A stretch of 64,000 bases of DNA from Datnioides undecimradiatus (Eukaryota; Chordata; Actinopteri; Lobotiformes; Datnioididae). The stretch spans positions 2,315,047 through 2,379,046 of the forward strand of contig WARS01000071.1 of NCBI GenBank assembly GCA_008933995.1, in the 5' to 3' direction. Of the stretch, positions 11,821 through 29,679 are shown piece after piece (the stretch's first letter is position 1; each line of letters begins with the position of its first letter). The notes beneath the pieces were generated by a model, which was not told the DNA's origin, ran no database searches, and saw only the letters and a list, made by a program, of their open reading frames with translations. The position numbers were made by a program, and so were the translations under genes.

Positions 11821-12191
11821 TGGTCTTTTTCCACAGTTCACTGTAACTTGATATGTTTGTGTTTGGGACACAGACACACACTTACCTACATATATACAGC
11901 ATGAAAACACACACTGGCTCATACTTAACCCATAAATGCATATGTCCGTGCTCTCACACCAGTCACTGACTTCATCTGTGCAGCCTGTTAATTTCCCAGC
12001 ATGCCGCTCTCGAGTTTTCTGAGATCGCTCCTATGCCACTGCCTTAAAATCGATATTCAGTCACTCAAACGCGAATCAAGCTAGTTGCGTTAAACCAACA
12101 GATGTGCTTTTTACCTACATTTAGAAGCGTATTAGTCTGACTTTTGCAGCTTGAGCAGGAGTTTTGCTTTTCCTGATGCACTGACTGCGAA

Positions 12192-12562
12192 TAAAGATGG
12201 CCGACGCACCTACGACTCATCCCACCGAGTGAAAACAAAGCCAAAGTATCCAGAGAATAGCGTTGGTTGCATCGATTCTGGAGCCTGAGAAGTTGCGATT
12301 GGCCTGTGGAGCCACTGTATCGAGGCCCCGCCCACTTTAGCTGTCAATCATGATGTCACCCCCCCCCCCTTTTCACATCATCAAACGACTCATTCAAACC
12401 ACACTGATCAGAGAAATAAACACTTGTGTTAAATTTTGCGGTTTGTACCATCTGCAAGCACACAGGGGGCGGGGCTTATGAGCTATACTGCCGCCAGCCA
12501 CCAGGGGGCGATCCAGACGTTTAAACTTCACTTTCCTGGAGCTGTCAGGGCGTCCATCTTTA
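12192..12562 (+). mobile_element. MITE-like element with TAAAGATGG terminal inverted repeats
   Basis: Starts TAAAGATGGCCGACG and ends GGGCGTCCATCTTTA, giving 9-bp perfect terminal inverted repeats with further partial pairing on 371 bp. No ORF. The right part contains GGGGCGGGGCTTATGAGC and CCACCAGGGGGCGATC. A second copy in opposite orientation lies at about 14046-14457. Matches my memory of a highly abundant teleost interspersed repeat. Confidence 0.7.
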
Positions 12563-14045
12563 CTAAAACACAATAAAATCCAATTTAAAACCTGAATTCA
12601 ACCAAAAACTAACAATCTGACACTTATTTTATTTATATTTAACTTATTCTTGTCCTCAGCTGCAGATTTCTTATCGTTAAAATAACAAATTTAGAAAGTA
12701 AATTACAAAATAAGTCTATCTTTGGTAGTTTTTCCATAATTACAGAGAACTTCACAGACTTTGTGAAATGTGCCAGCGTGGTGACAAAGTCAGACCACAA
12801 CAGCTACAACTTCGAGAGCACGTCGCAGACGTGAAGCTCAAAACTGAAACTAACCTCAGCCCAAACATGCTGTGAACCAAATATGGTTAAAATCAGAAAA
12901 TGGGAGATCACATGATCAGTTTGTGACCTGCTTATTGGTTCGTTTAACATCCACTTCTCTGCCCTGCGTTCTGTCCAAACCACACGACTCCAGTCTCTGT
13001 TTTCCATCCAGGAAGAAGACACCTGGCAGGACCTGGGATCACACAGGCCTCCCTCTCTCGCTCGGTCTCTCGCTCCCATGCTCATGTATGGAAAGAGTTC
13101 AGCGGTGTTTCCACAACAAACACAACAGGAGCTTTCTCTGCTCCGCTTTCTCACCACTTCTCACCGCCTCTGTCAACACGCTCGCACCAGCGCCGACGGC
13201 GGCTCAGGTTCACGCTCGAGTCGGCCGGGATTTTATTTTGTTTCGCTTTAAACTGAAACTGTGCTTCAGCAAAACGCTCAGAGTGAATACATAAAGACTT
13301 TTACACTAAATACTGTAAAGTTGAAACTGCTAAAAGGTGATAATCCGATAATACGTGACGCCAGAGTCACCTAATTCACTGTAAGGTGGTCAAATAACAT
13401 CAATTACTGAACAATCTGCTATGCAAATGTCTTAAGTTCATTAAAATCTTAATTTTGAATCCATGCAAACTCTGGGACGTTGTTTGGCAAAGAGAAGAGA
13501 TTTTGTGGAATTATATTTTTGTCCATGCATCCCTTCATTTTCACAGAATATCTCAGAAGAACACACAAAAAAATGGTAAAACAGCTTTAAAGTTCACGTG
13601 TTTCAGCAGCGAGTGGCGACACGGTCCCTCTGAGCGTAACGGTTACCTTCCCACAGAGGAAGCAACCTAGAAACAATAATAAATATTAATTAATATAACA
13701 TCTGACACATTTCTGGCATTTAACGAAACCACTGGTGTTTTCTGTGCACCACACAAAGCAACATGTTGATGACGTCATTTAGTGCAGATCTGTGCTCTTC
13801 AGTTTAATTCCTTTATATTACTGCAGAGGCAACACTGCAAATTCTCATAAATAACAGAACCGCCAAACGTTTTCATGGGTTTCCTCAGAGCGGCAGCGGG
13901 ACGCTCAAACAAAGTCTGTAATTCTGACTCTGCACGGCGATCTGAGACTGATACCTGGATCTGAAGTTCCATCGATTAGTAAGATTAAAGAAAAGATATT
14001 CAGCTGTGAAGCTGAAAATAAATAAAGTAATAAAACCTGAAATGA

Positions 14046-14457
14046 AAGGAAGACGTCTGGATCGCCCCCTGGTGTCTGGCTGCAGGGCAGGAAATAAGCC
14101 CCGCCCCCTGGTGTCTGGCTGCAGGGCAGGAAATAAGCCCCGCCCCCTGGTGTCTGGCTGCAGAGCAGGAAATAAGCCCCGCCCCCTCTGTGTCAGCCGA
14201 TTTCCCAAAAATCAATTTCCCACAGATGATTCTTGTCAGTTCGGGTCGATCTGATCACGCTGACGTTTGCCGACGTGTTCATCGCTCTGATCCGATTGGT
14301 TTGACAAGGGTGTGACGTCATGATTGGCAGCTCTGCGGGCGGAACCTCGGCGCTGCAGCTCCACAGCTCGATCACTGCAGCACGGTCGCCCTTATCCGGG
14401 ATACCTGGCCTTTATTTCTGTGCAGACGCAGGAAGTGGAGACGTGTCGGCCATCTTT
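14046..14457 (-). mobile_element. second copy of the TAAAGATGG element, reversed and internally expanded
   Basis: The reverse complement follows the 12192-12562 copy block by block: CGGCCATCTTT end, GATTGGCAG with GGGCGGAACC, then GGGGCGGGGCTTAT and CACCAGGGGGCGATCC. Inside it a 39-bp segment is amplified to three copies plus a partial (14063-14190). It lies just downstream of the tcea2 3' end. Confidence 0.65.
14063..14190. repeat. 39-bp minisatellite, three units plus partial
   Basis: Units start at 14063, 14102 and 14141 with a partial at 14180. Each begins CGCCCCCTGGTGTCTGGCTG and ends AATAAGCCC; the copies are almost identical. The reverse complement of the start (CACCAGGGGGCG) is a CTCF-core-like word, so three such words sit 39 bp apart in one orientation. 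Confidence 0.95.
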
Positions 14458-14789
14458 GTTTACGGCCAGTGGTTCAGTTGCATTACCATGAAAGGTGAAA
14501 TCATAAAAGTTCAAAATCAAATCAGGTGTTTCTGGGCTCACGACCCGGCTTTTAACTTTCTATAGAAGCTCTATTATCGCTGCCAGTGTTAATTCAATTA
14601 ATTAACATCAATTAAATATTTAAAATGATTCATTATCTGATCATTTACTACATCAGCTGATTTATTTAGTTTTAAACACAGCAAAGAGTAAGAAGCAACT
14701 TGTTGCTGTACTCCTGCAATCACATCACTCAAAACCCAAATATACATGAATTAAGGCGACATTACCACCAAACCAAACACACAGAACAG

Positions 14790-15143
14790 AGCACAGCTGA
14801 TCCAAGAGCAGCTTTAATATAAACGTTAAGGGAAAAGATGTGGCAGCACAACGCGGCAAAGAAAGGCACATCCACCGTCTGCACGAGGCCCGAACGTGAC
14901 TTCAGTCCGACGCAAAGCTGCAGCGTCACAAACAAACTCCAAGCGCTCGGTACAAAACAAACCAAACCCATAGACCAACAGGAACCTGGCGTATTGTTCT
15001 CTAAATATATTACAGCTTTTACCTTTTTATATATATATATTTATATATATGTAAAGAAATTATACAAAATGAAACAAAAAAACTGAATTCATCTCTTTAA
15101 GTCCACATTCAATTCACTGTAGTCAGCTCACGCGTCCTCGTCT
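14790..15143 (-). other. tcea2: tcea2 3' UTR and polyadenylation site
   Basis: Minus strand: an ATTAAA hexamer (plus-strand TTTAAT, 14813-14818) is followed within about 30 nt by a GU-rich downstream element (TGTGTGTTTGGTTTGGTGG). This gives a 3' UTR of about 350 nt. A further AATAAA lies at 14661-14666. Confidence 0.6.
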
Positions 15144-22107
<6,964 letters not shown>

Positions 22108-22300
22108 TTTGAGCGGACTCCCCTCCGTCAGTTCTCCTCCTCCGCTGCGGTGGGAAGCTCCATGGATGTGGGAGAGGAACTCTGCCGCCTGTCCTCCTCT
22201 TTACGCAGCCTGCCTGTCTCCTTCTCCCCCAGCTGCCGCCTGCCTCTCGTTTGTTGTTGTGTGGCACCGTGGGACGCCGGGAGTTGTAGTCTTTACGCAG
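22108..22300 (-). promoter_or_regulatory. tcea2: tcea2 promoter and 5' UTR region
   Basis: GC-rich and TATA-less. On the minus strand AAAGACTACAACTCCCGGCG (22275-22294) matches the ACTACAAYTCCC element bound by ZNF143 and THAP11 in vertebrate housekeeping promoters. It lies about 170-190 bp upstream of the ATG. Confidence 0.55.
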
Positions 22301-23224
22301 AATTCAGGAGTGACTTTGCCAAAACTTTGCAGCTGCTGATTTTGACGTTAGGTTTTTACTAAATATGAAAAACAGCGATGGGAAATACATTTATGAATAT
22401 ATGTAATTTAATTTAAATTGATATACTGAGCTTAATTCTGTGCTTCTGCTGCATATTTTTACAGATGCAATGTGATATTTCCGATTTTTTTCATGCAACT
22501 GGACCAAATCCAGCCCCATCGCAGCCTCAGATACAATCAGACTTAATTACATTTCAATGCAAATGATTGATCGGTGAATGATTTAGTGTTTAGAGTAAAA
22601 TGTGCAGTTTAATTACACTCAGGACACTTCATCTACCTCACACGACCCTGTGTATATTGTCTTCTCTGTCACTTCTCAGTCTGTTCATTGCTGCTTTATG
22701 CCTCATCTCCTGTCTTGCAACATGCTGCTGCTGGAAGACAGCTGCGCGTCGTGTTCAGAGTCCGTCTGAATCTGGACACCTGGAGTGCTGCGGGGAACCT
22801 TCTGGAGAGTAAAACAATAGATGATGCGTGCAGGCAGGAGAGGTGGCGTGTAACGTGCAGGAGCATGTCCAGACTTATCTGAGTGGGGTGGACCGACTGG
22901 TGCATGGGTGGCATGAAATATACATATTTACACAGGCACGTGTCAAAATAGCATATAGCAAATATAGCAAAATAGCATAATAAATTAAATAAAGCTTCCA
23001 GATGTTATTATTTGAATCCTGATAAAGAGAAATTGTACTTCTAAAAGTGGATTCATACAAAAATACGATGTGTTTTTCAAAATACTCATCAAACTGTTGC
23101 TTTGAACCGAAGTCCCGCCCCTCACTGAGCACACAGCCAATCATATCTCAGGTGTGCCGCTCTGGACGCGCCTCAGGTGATGTGACAGGTGGAAAACAAA
23201 GCACACACAGTGCGCATAATAAAG

Positions 23225-23270
<46 letters not shown>

Positions 23271-25423
23271 AGTTGCTTTTTAGTTGAAAAGGCGATGGGA
23301 CTCACTTCCGGTCTTTCCTTTCTGTCGTTTTCAAACTCGTCCTTTGTGCCTTTGAAACGAGCTCCGACCTGTCAGGATGGAGGCTCAGCGGCTGCAGGTA
23401 ACTTTCCACAGAGCAGAGCGAGAAGAGCTGCAGCTGATCGAAAGCGTTAAATGTTCGTTTTACCTCAGATTTCATTAAACTTCTGTCTTCTCGCTCCTAA
23501 AACCTGAAAATGTTTTTATTTTCTGGTCCTTTTTTTGTTTTTAAGCACAAAACCACACGTTTACAGATTCTACAGGAGTTAAACTGCAGTGATAGGATAT
23601 CAGAAAACATCTTAAACAATAATTAAAATGGGTTTTGTTTCTTTTAAAGATGAGCCTGCATGAAGTTACTGCAGGCGTCCGCTAGATGTCAGTGTTGTCT
23701 CGTTATTTAGGTGAGTCCGGTGCAGGACCGCCAACGACAGCGTGCAGTTCGTTTATCTGAGTGTTTCTGTGGCAGCGAATTCAGTGAACTGCACGGCAGG
23801 CGCAGACTTATTGCTGTCTACAAGTTGATTTAACCGCACTTTCATTCAGGTTAATGAGAGAAGTTGGAGCATGAACAGACTGAAGACTGAAAGTTTGACT
23901 TCATCATTGATTATTTGCAATAAAACAACTGTACTGTGATGTTTTCCCTTTATACTCTTATTCACTTATTTATTATTTGCTTTAATCTACTTTTAGAAAT
24001 GCCAATTTAATTAATTTAAGGAGCAGTTTTCAAAGCTAATTTTAAAAAGAGGCTGAGACGAGGGGGAAATTCAACAGATCTGATCAAACTGATTAATTAT
24101 TAAATCAATAAAAGTAAAGTCTAAAGTAAAATTATGTTCTCATAATGTTTTTGTTAATGAAGAATTAAGAAAATCTCTATTTGTTTAAAGTTTACGTTCA
24201 CAGTCGAGTGAAACTCCACCTTTTAAACCAAAGGCAGGTTGTGAATGTGGGAAAATGTTGTACCGGACCTTTATTCAACACCGCAGCTGTGAAAACACTG
24301 ATGCTGCGGAGCATAAAATGTCTAAAAACGATTAATCTCAACTTCGTTTTCGTCTCCGCTGCACAAACGTGGAGGCAACGATGAGGCAGTTCAGTGTTTT
24401 ACATTAAACTACGAGGACTTAAGTAGAAAAAGGGTTAAAAAGACAATAAAAATGAAATAAAATAGAATAAGACGGATGAAGCCTGAATAATCCAGATATG
24501 GGTGCGGCCATCTTGCCCTGGTGACATCATCTGGAGTCTGTGCTGTAGTGATCAGAGCATCGAGCTGCAAGAAGCTGATCGTCTGAAATGAGCTGCACCT
24601 GGAGATCAGGAGCAGCGACGGCGAACAAACAGGAAGTCGCAGACATTACGACTTCCTGTTAGACCCACCTGCAGCTCGCAGACCGAAGGCCCGTCATTTA
24701 TTAATCACACGACCTGAAGTTTAAGAAACCGAGCTTCTGAAGCAGCGGTCCGAACGCCCGCGCTCACAGCTTCATGCAGAGAAAAGCAACATGGCAACGT
24801 GAGTTTCTGTGAGAATGAGACTCATTTTCAAACATTTTTTAATCATTTCAGGTTTTCCGTTGCGTCACAGTCGTCATTAAATGCAAAACTCTTGAACATC
24901 AGCCTCAGTGGTGGACGAACAGTGTCATCAAGTTGCCGCTTAATCATTCATCTCAGCTTGACGCGGCATTAGCCACTGTTAGCTTAGCACATCTGTCCAC
25001 AGTGACTCTGACAGTGTTATGAGTGCGCTGATGAATCCATGGAGATCTCTGACGAAGCATCCTGCTCGACGGGGGGGTGTTGATTCATGCAGAGAAAGGA
25101 CAGAGGTAAATAGAGACATCATGTGTTCTGCGTGCAACAGATTACAGCTTAAAACAAACTCGACCAGCGTTGCCTGCGAGCTACAGCTCGGCGAGAGTCG
25201 ACTGGAGTGGTCTTCCTCTCTAAATTTAAATCAGACTCTCCTCTCTGCATTCCTCACGAGTAAATAATTCTTGGAGAAACTTCTCTTTCTGCTTTTTTTT
25301 CCTTCTGGTCTCATGAATTCTTGCTGCTTGATGTCCGCAGCCAAGAACCTCCTCCAGCCGAGGTTCTGCAGAGCAGAGCTGGCAGCGACATCAACAGCTG
25401 CTGGGTGAGATAGCTGCCAGCCC

Positions 25424-25459
<36 letters not shown>

Positions 25460-25650
25460 ATGCGTGTGTGTGTGTTTACTACAGAGAGCTCAGAGGTACG
25501 CATGCATGCAGGGAGGGAGGGAGGGAAAGATGCAGAGGAGAGAAACTCATGCAAGAGCTGATTGAAAGGAAACAAAAGCAGCTTCTCTTCTTCTCCTCTG
25601 GTGAAAACACGATGGGAGTCGGTCACTTCTCTCTGTTTCGTGCGTTAATT
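22300..25650. other. intergenic, upstream of tcea2
   Basis: No gene recognised. A (GT)19 microsatellite lies at 23226-23263, and a TG run with CATGCATGCAGGGAGGGAGG at about 25425-25530. A promoter-like stretch at 23300-23405 is described as a finding. The rest is unremarkable AT-rich sequence. Confidence 0.5.
23226..23263. repeat. (GT)19 microsatellite
   Basis: Uninterrupted GT run about 1.1 kb upstream of the tcea2 start codon. Confidence 0.95.
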
Positions 25651-25659
25651 TGATTCTCA

Positions 25660-25975
25660 CGTATCCGATCTTCTCTTTTTCCTTCTTGTTGCCTCCTTTG
25701 TCCTTTCACTGCTGTTCTTCCTCTTGTCCTTTTGTCTACATCTTCCTATTCCTCATCACTCACCTCCTCTGTCATCTCCTCGTTTTGTTTCCTTTCTTCT
25801 CCTTGCCCCTTTTTCTGCTCCCTACTCTTAACTTCTCTTCCTCCCATCCTTCTCTCCTTCCTCTACCTCCTTTTCCTTTCCTCTTTCCTTCTCTTCTTCC
25901 CTCCTTCTATTTTTCCTCTTTCCCTCCACCTTTTGTCTCCTAAACTCATCTTTCACCTCCTCTGTCCTCAGCTGT
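25660..25975. repeat. long polypyrimidine tract
   Basis: About 315 nt that are overwhelmingly C and T on the plus strand (TTCCTC, CTTCTC words) without a strict period. Open frames through it are compositional artefacts. Confidence 0.85.
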
Positions 25976-27135
25976 ATTTCTACTGTCTGATCATCGTTGA
26001 CCTGCAGACGCTGTTCATGCTTTTCCTGCACAGATCCTCGACTTTCCATTCAAGTTTCACATAATTGAAGATTTTCAGGTAAGTAAACAGATCACAGCGG
26101 GGGGTCGGCGTCGCTGAGGTCATGCACGACGGTAACACAATAAGAAAAACATGCATCAGCGCAAAGTAAACAGTCGGAGTCATGTTTCAGTCTCTTCATG
26201 TGCAATTTCACAATAACGTCCTTAGAAATGAAATGAGGCATTTTCCTGCTTTTCTACATTTTTCGATTCTGGAAATTCCCCGAGAGATGCGTTTCATGTG
26301 GCTCGGTACTGTAACCGTTCATGTTTTGGGGTTTGTTGTCGGATCACACGTCCCACAAACATTTTTCTATGAGCAGCCAATAGCATAACAGCCTGCGCGC
26401 TGAGTGACTCTCGGAGGTTGGAAGCTATGGTTTGGTGACTGAGTGACAACTGGGGACAGCGGTTGTTGAAACCGGTCCGGTGTTGCTGCGCTGTTACAAT
26501 GGCAACAGGCGACAACGTCCAGTGTAGGATCAGCTGCACTCGGTCAATGTGCCTCCACTAAAAGGTGTTGCTGCCTGCAAACGTCGTCCGAACAGCTGTG
26601 AGAGCACGACGTGGAGAGGAGAAGATTCGTTTGAAGAACCCGTTCTCCTCTGGAGAATTAGATTCATAGGAAAGTAAGTATAGAGAAAAACATCATGATG
26701 TTGAGTGTTGAGCATTTATAATTAGCAAAAAGAGGAAAACTCAATAAATACAAACTAAAGCAGAGGAGTAAAGACGATAAACCATTCAGTATTAGGAATA
26801 AGGATAATGTAACGTACGGAGCAGTTCAAAGACACGGGAGAAGAGCAGTTTTGCAGAGTAAAAGTTTTGTTTTTAGAGTTTATTCATCTGAATGAGTTCT
26901 TTGAGGAACCGGTTTTCATGCTGAGGAGTCCTACAAGTCTAAGAGCACCGAGGAACTGAACCGCGGGAGTTCTGGTCTTTATAGCTGCTCGCTCACTCTC
27001 TGACGCCTGGTGTTTCCTCAGACGTTAGAGCAGCTGGAGGGTTAAAGGTGACATGTGACCACCATCACCTTGTTGTTGCAAACATTTGGGCAAAAGTCTT
27101 TTTTGGACATTTTAATGAGCCAATCTTACAAATTA
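25976..27135. other. intergenic, nothing recognised
   Basis: No ORF, RNA gene or clear repeat that I can support. Ordinary AT-rich sequence. Confidence 0.4.
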
Positions 27136-27141
27136 TATCTA

Positions 27142-27524
27142 CAGGAAGTGCTAGACGACCTTGGTCTACGGCGTCTTTCGGGTTGACCTCTGACAGCAGG
27201 AAGTGTTGGTTCTACCTGGAGTAGATCTTTGTACCCAGGAAGTGTTTGTTCTACGTGCATCAGGTCAATGAAAGCAGCTGAATTCAGGAAGCGCCCTCTC
27301 CTTTTGATCTATGGACTCATTCGAAGTCACCTCTGACGCCAGGAAGTGTTCCTCTACTTTAAATGGATCTTTGGAGTCTCGGTTATTGACCGTCTGGAGC
27401 AGGAAGTGCCCACTCTCCTTGATCTGTAAGCTGTTCGCGTTGACCCTCGGCACCAGGAAGTTGTCCTTTCTACTCAGACTAGATCTATGGAGTCGATGCT
27501 AGTTATGACCTCAGACAGGAAGTG
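27142..27524. repeat. degenerate minisatellite with eight CAGGAAGTG-type motifs
   Basis: CAGGAAGTG or a one-base variant starts at 27142, 27197, 27236, 27285, 27340, 27400, 27454 and 27516 (spacing 39-62 bp), all on the plus strand. Around it recur GATCTATGGAGTC-like and TTGACCTCTGAC-like words, so the units descend from a tandem repeat of about 55 bp. The core is an ETS-factor consensus. Confidence 0.8.
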
Positions 27525-27529
27525 TCCTC

Positions 27530-29475
27530 TGTGTTGGATGGATGGAGCTATTCATACTTCCTTCAGAGAGCAGGCCAAGTATTGTGTGCAGTTGGCTCGG
27601 TCTTCCTGCCTGATGGTAAATGAGTCTGCCGAAGCTTCGTCAGAACGCAGGCGGTTTCATCCTCTCAGATGTGAGTAACACGCTCATTTAGACGTGGTGC
27701 CTTTACAAGCAACAATGACTAACTGGTTATAAACAGATTTGCTGGGAAATTCAAACTCTGTGTTGTAGAAAAATGAGGAAAGCAGGACGACTGAAGTCAA
27801 AACTGAAGCTGTGAACGACACGCCGACGTGAGAGTCAAACGGTTCAGTAATTCATGAAAATACTGATTAAAGTGTGAGAAACCTGGAGAGTAGAGTCTTC
27901 TCTCTCCACAGGAAGTGATAGCCGGACAGTGTAGACGTTGGCTGATTGGTGGAGGTCAAAGACTTTGGTTTTCATCAAGGATCCAGACTCAGTAGAGGTG
28001 GAAAGGGTGAGAACAAGACGCCAATCCCTGAAGGGGGTCCAGTTTGTTAATATATGCTTTAAAAAGGTGGATTTACTGTTAATATCGGGAAAAAACTCAC
28101 TCAAAACAGTCGAGAGAGTCCAGGATCAGGTCCAGACTTGGAGGAATCACAACAACCGACGAATGTGATGGAAAACACGGCTTTTAAAGTAGGTTGAATA
28201 GGGTTTTTTGGGTGCAGAGGACTTAAAAATGGCCTTTTAGCCGAGAAGCTCAACTCAATTTTCACTGAATGTTAACAAGTTTGCATCCCTGTTTCGTTTA
28301 ATGTTAATAGATATGAGAAGTTCAGTTTAATTCACTTCCACGAGACGTGTTTCCTGCTTCGCTCTGCACCCTCCACTGCGTTTGAAGCTCTACCAGATGG
28401 TTTCCACTGAAAAGCATAAGGAAGCTTCTCAAATGTGGGCTGAGTAAACACACGTACATTTGTCAAATCAAACACTCGCTGATTGTCCTTAAAGTCTCTT
28501 CTCAAGTAAAAACTGAATAAAAAAGATGTGAAAACACTTCTAATAAAGCTGAAATCCCACCGGTCTGGTTTGGACCCAGAGGTTTAAACTGAAATTAACA
28601 GCATTTGAGGGTTTTTACAAGACTTTAAGGATAAAGATGTGCAAGTCTGTGAAACCATGAACTGCACGCAGTAACAAATTAGCCAAATTATGTTGATTTC
28701 CAGCTTTCACCATGGATGTTTTGATGCGTTATGAGCCAGTTTAGAGTGTAGAGTTTGCTTTTTCTGCCTTTTCCATCAAGGAATTCACCTTGTAGGGTAC
28801 TTGCACACTGATGCTGAGTGCTGAAACACCTCCTTTCCTAAAGAAATCTGGATGTGATGTCATGCAATCCACCAATTCCCGAGGCTTTAGACCAATAATT
28901 CTTGGGCTTAAATAGGAAAACTCGTTAACAATTGCTTGCAAGTGAGTCAGAAACATCAATTTCAGCTTTAATGTTTGTTGTGTTGAAGTTATTGGCGCAG
29001 GACAATGGCGTCGTTATAAAGCGGAAGCCCAGCCGCACATAAGGTTCACGCAGTAAGAGACTCATATCGCTTAAACATCAAAGAAGAAAGCGGGGGAGAG
29101 GAAACGCTGAACGGACCAATCAATCTGCAGCATGAAAGGCCGCACGACACCAGACGTGACCGAACTGTGTGGGCTCACATGAATCTAACGAGTCATTAGT
29201 TTAACACGCTTTATAAAAGGTGGGGTGAACGTTTTTCCATAAACAAAAACACTTTTTAATTCTTTATCCTTTGATTTACGTCAAAACGGTTGGACGGTTT
29301 TCTGGTGGATGTTAGAAGACATGGAGGTGGAGACACCTTCAGCATCAGCAGCAAGAAGGGCCAGATGTTTGAAACCCTTACAAACGTCTTTTTCTGCACT
29401 TAATATAATATTAAAGAAAGATGAGTGTGTAGTGAGAGTGTGCTCCAGACCAGGTATTTGTATGTTTTGAAGAGA
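27530..29475. other. intergenic, nothing recognised
   Basis: A ninth CAGGAAGTG lies at 27909. Otherwise AT-rich single-copy-looking sequence without a supportable gene. Confidence 0.4.
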
Positions 29476-29480
29476 GTTGC

Positions 29481-29675
29481 ATGTTCTCTCCGTGTCCACA
29501 TGGGTTCCCTCCAGGTTCTCCAGCTTCCTCCCACCCCCCAAAAACATGCATGATAGGTGAACCAGGAACTCTCCTGGATGTACCCCGCCACCCGTCCAGT
29601 GACCGCTGGGATAGGCTCCGGCAACCCTGCGACCCTGAAAGGGATCAGCAGTTACAGAAAATGCATGGATGGACT
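29481..29675 (+). mobile_element. L2-like LINE/SINE 3' tail
   Basis: Contains the ordered words CCAAAAACATGCATGATAGG, GTACCCCGCC, GCTGGGATAGGCTCC, GCGACCCTGAAAGGGAT and TACAGAAAATGCATGGATGG. I recognise these as the 3' portion of a very abundant teleost retroelement tail (L2 clade and SINEs sharing that tail). Truncated at the 5' end, as usual. Confidence 0.75.
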
Positions 29676-29679
29676 GAGG

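Larger units (their letters stand above)
7890..14790. other. convergent intergenic region between rgs19 and tcea2
   Basis: No protein-coding gene recognised. It holds the elements listed separately, AT-rich runs near 10020-10095, a C10 tract near 12358-12370, CA microsatellites and several ACTACA-TCCCA motifs. A pyrimidine-rich stretch followed by an AG at about 8450 looks like a splice acceptor, but no clear exon follows. Confidence 0.5.

Noticed and set aside
23850..23910. Possible C/D snoRNA on the minus strand (AATGATGA ... CTGA)
   Set aside because: The terminal stem does not form and the spacing is loose; chance boxes are common in AT-rich DNA.
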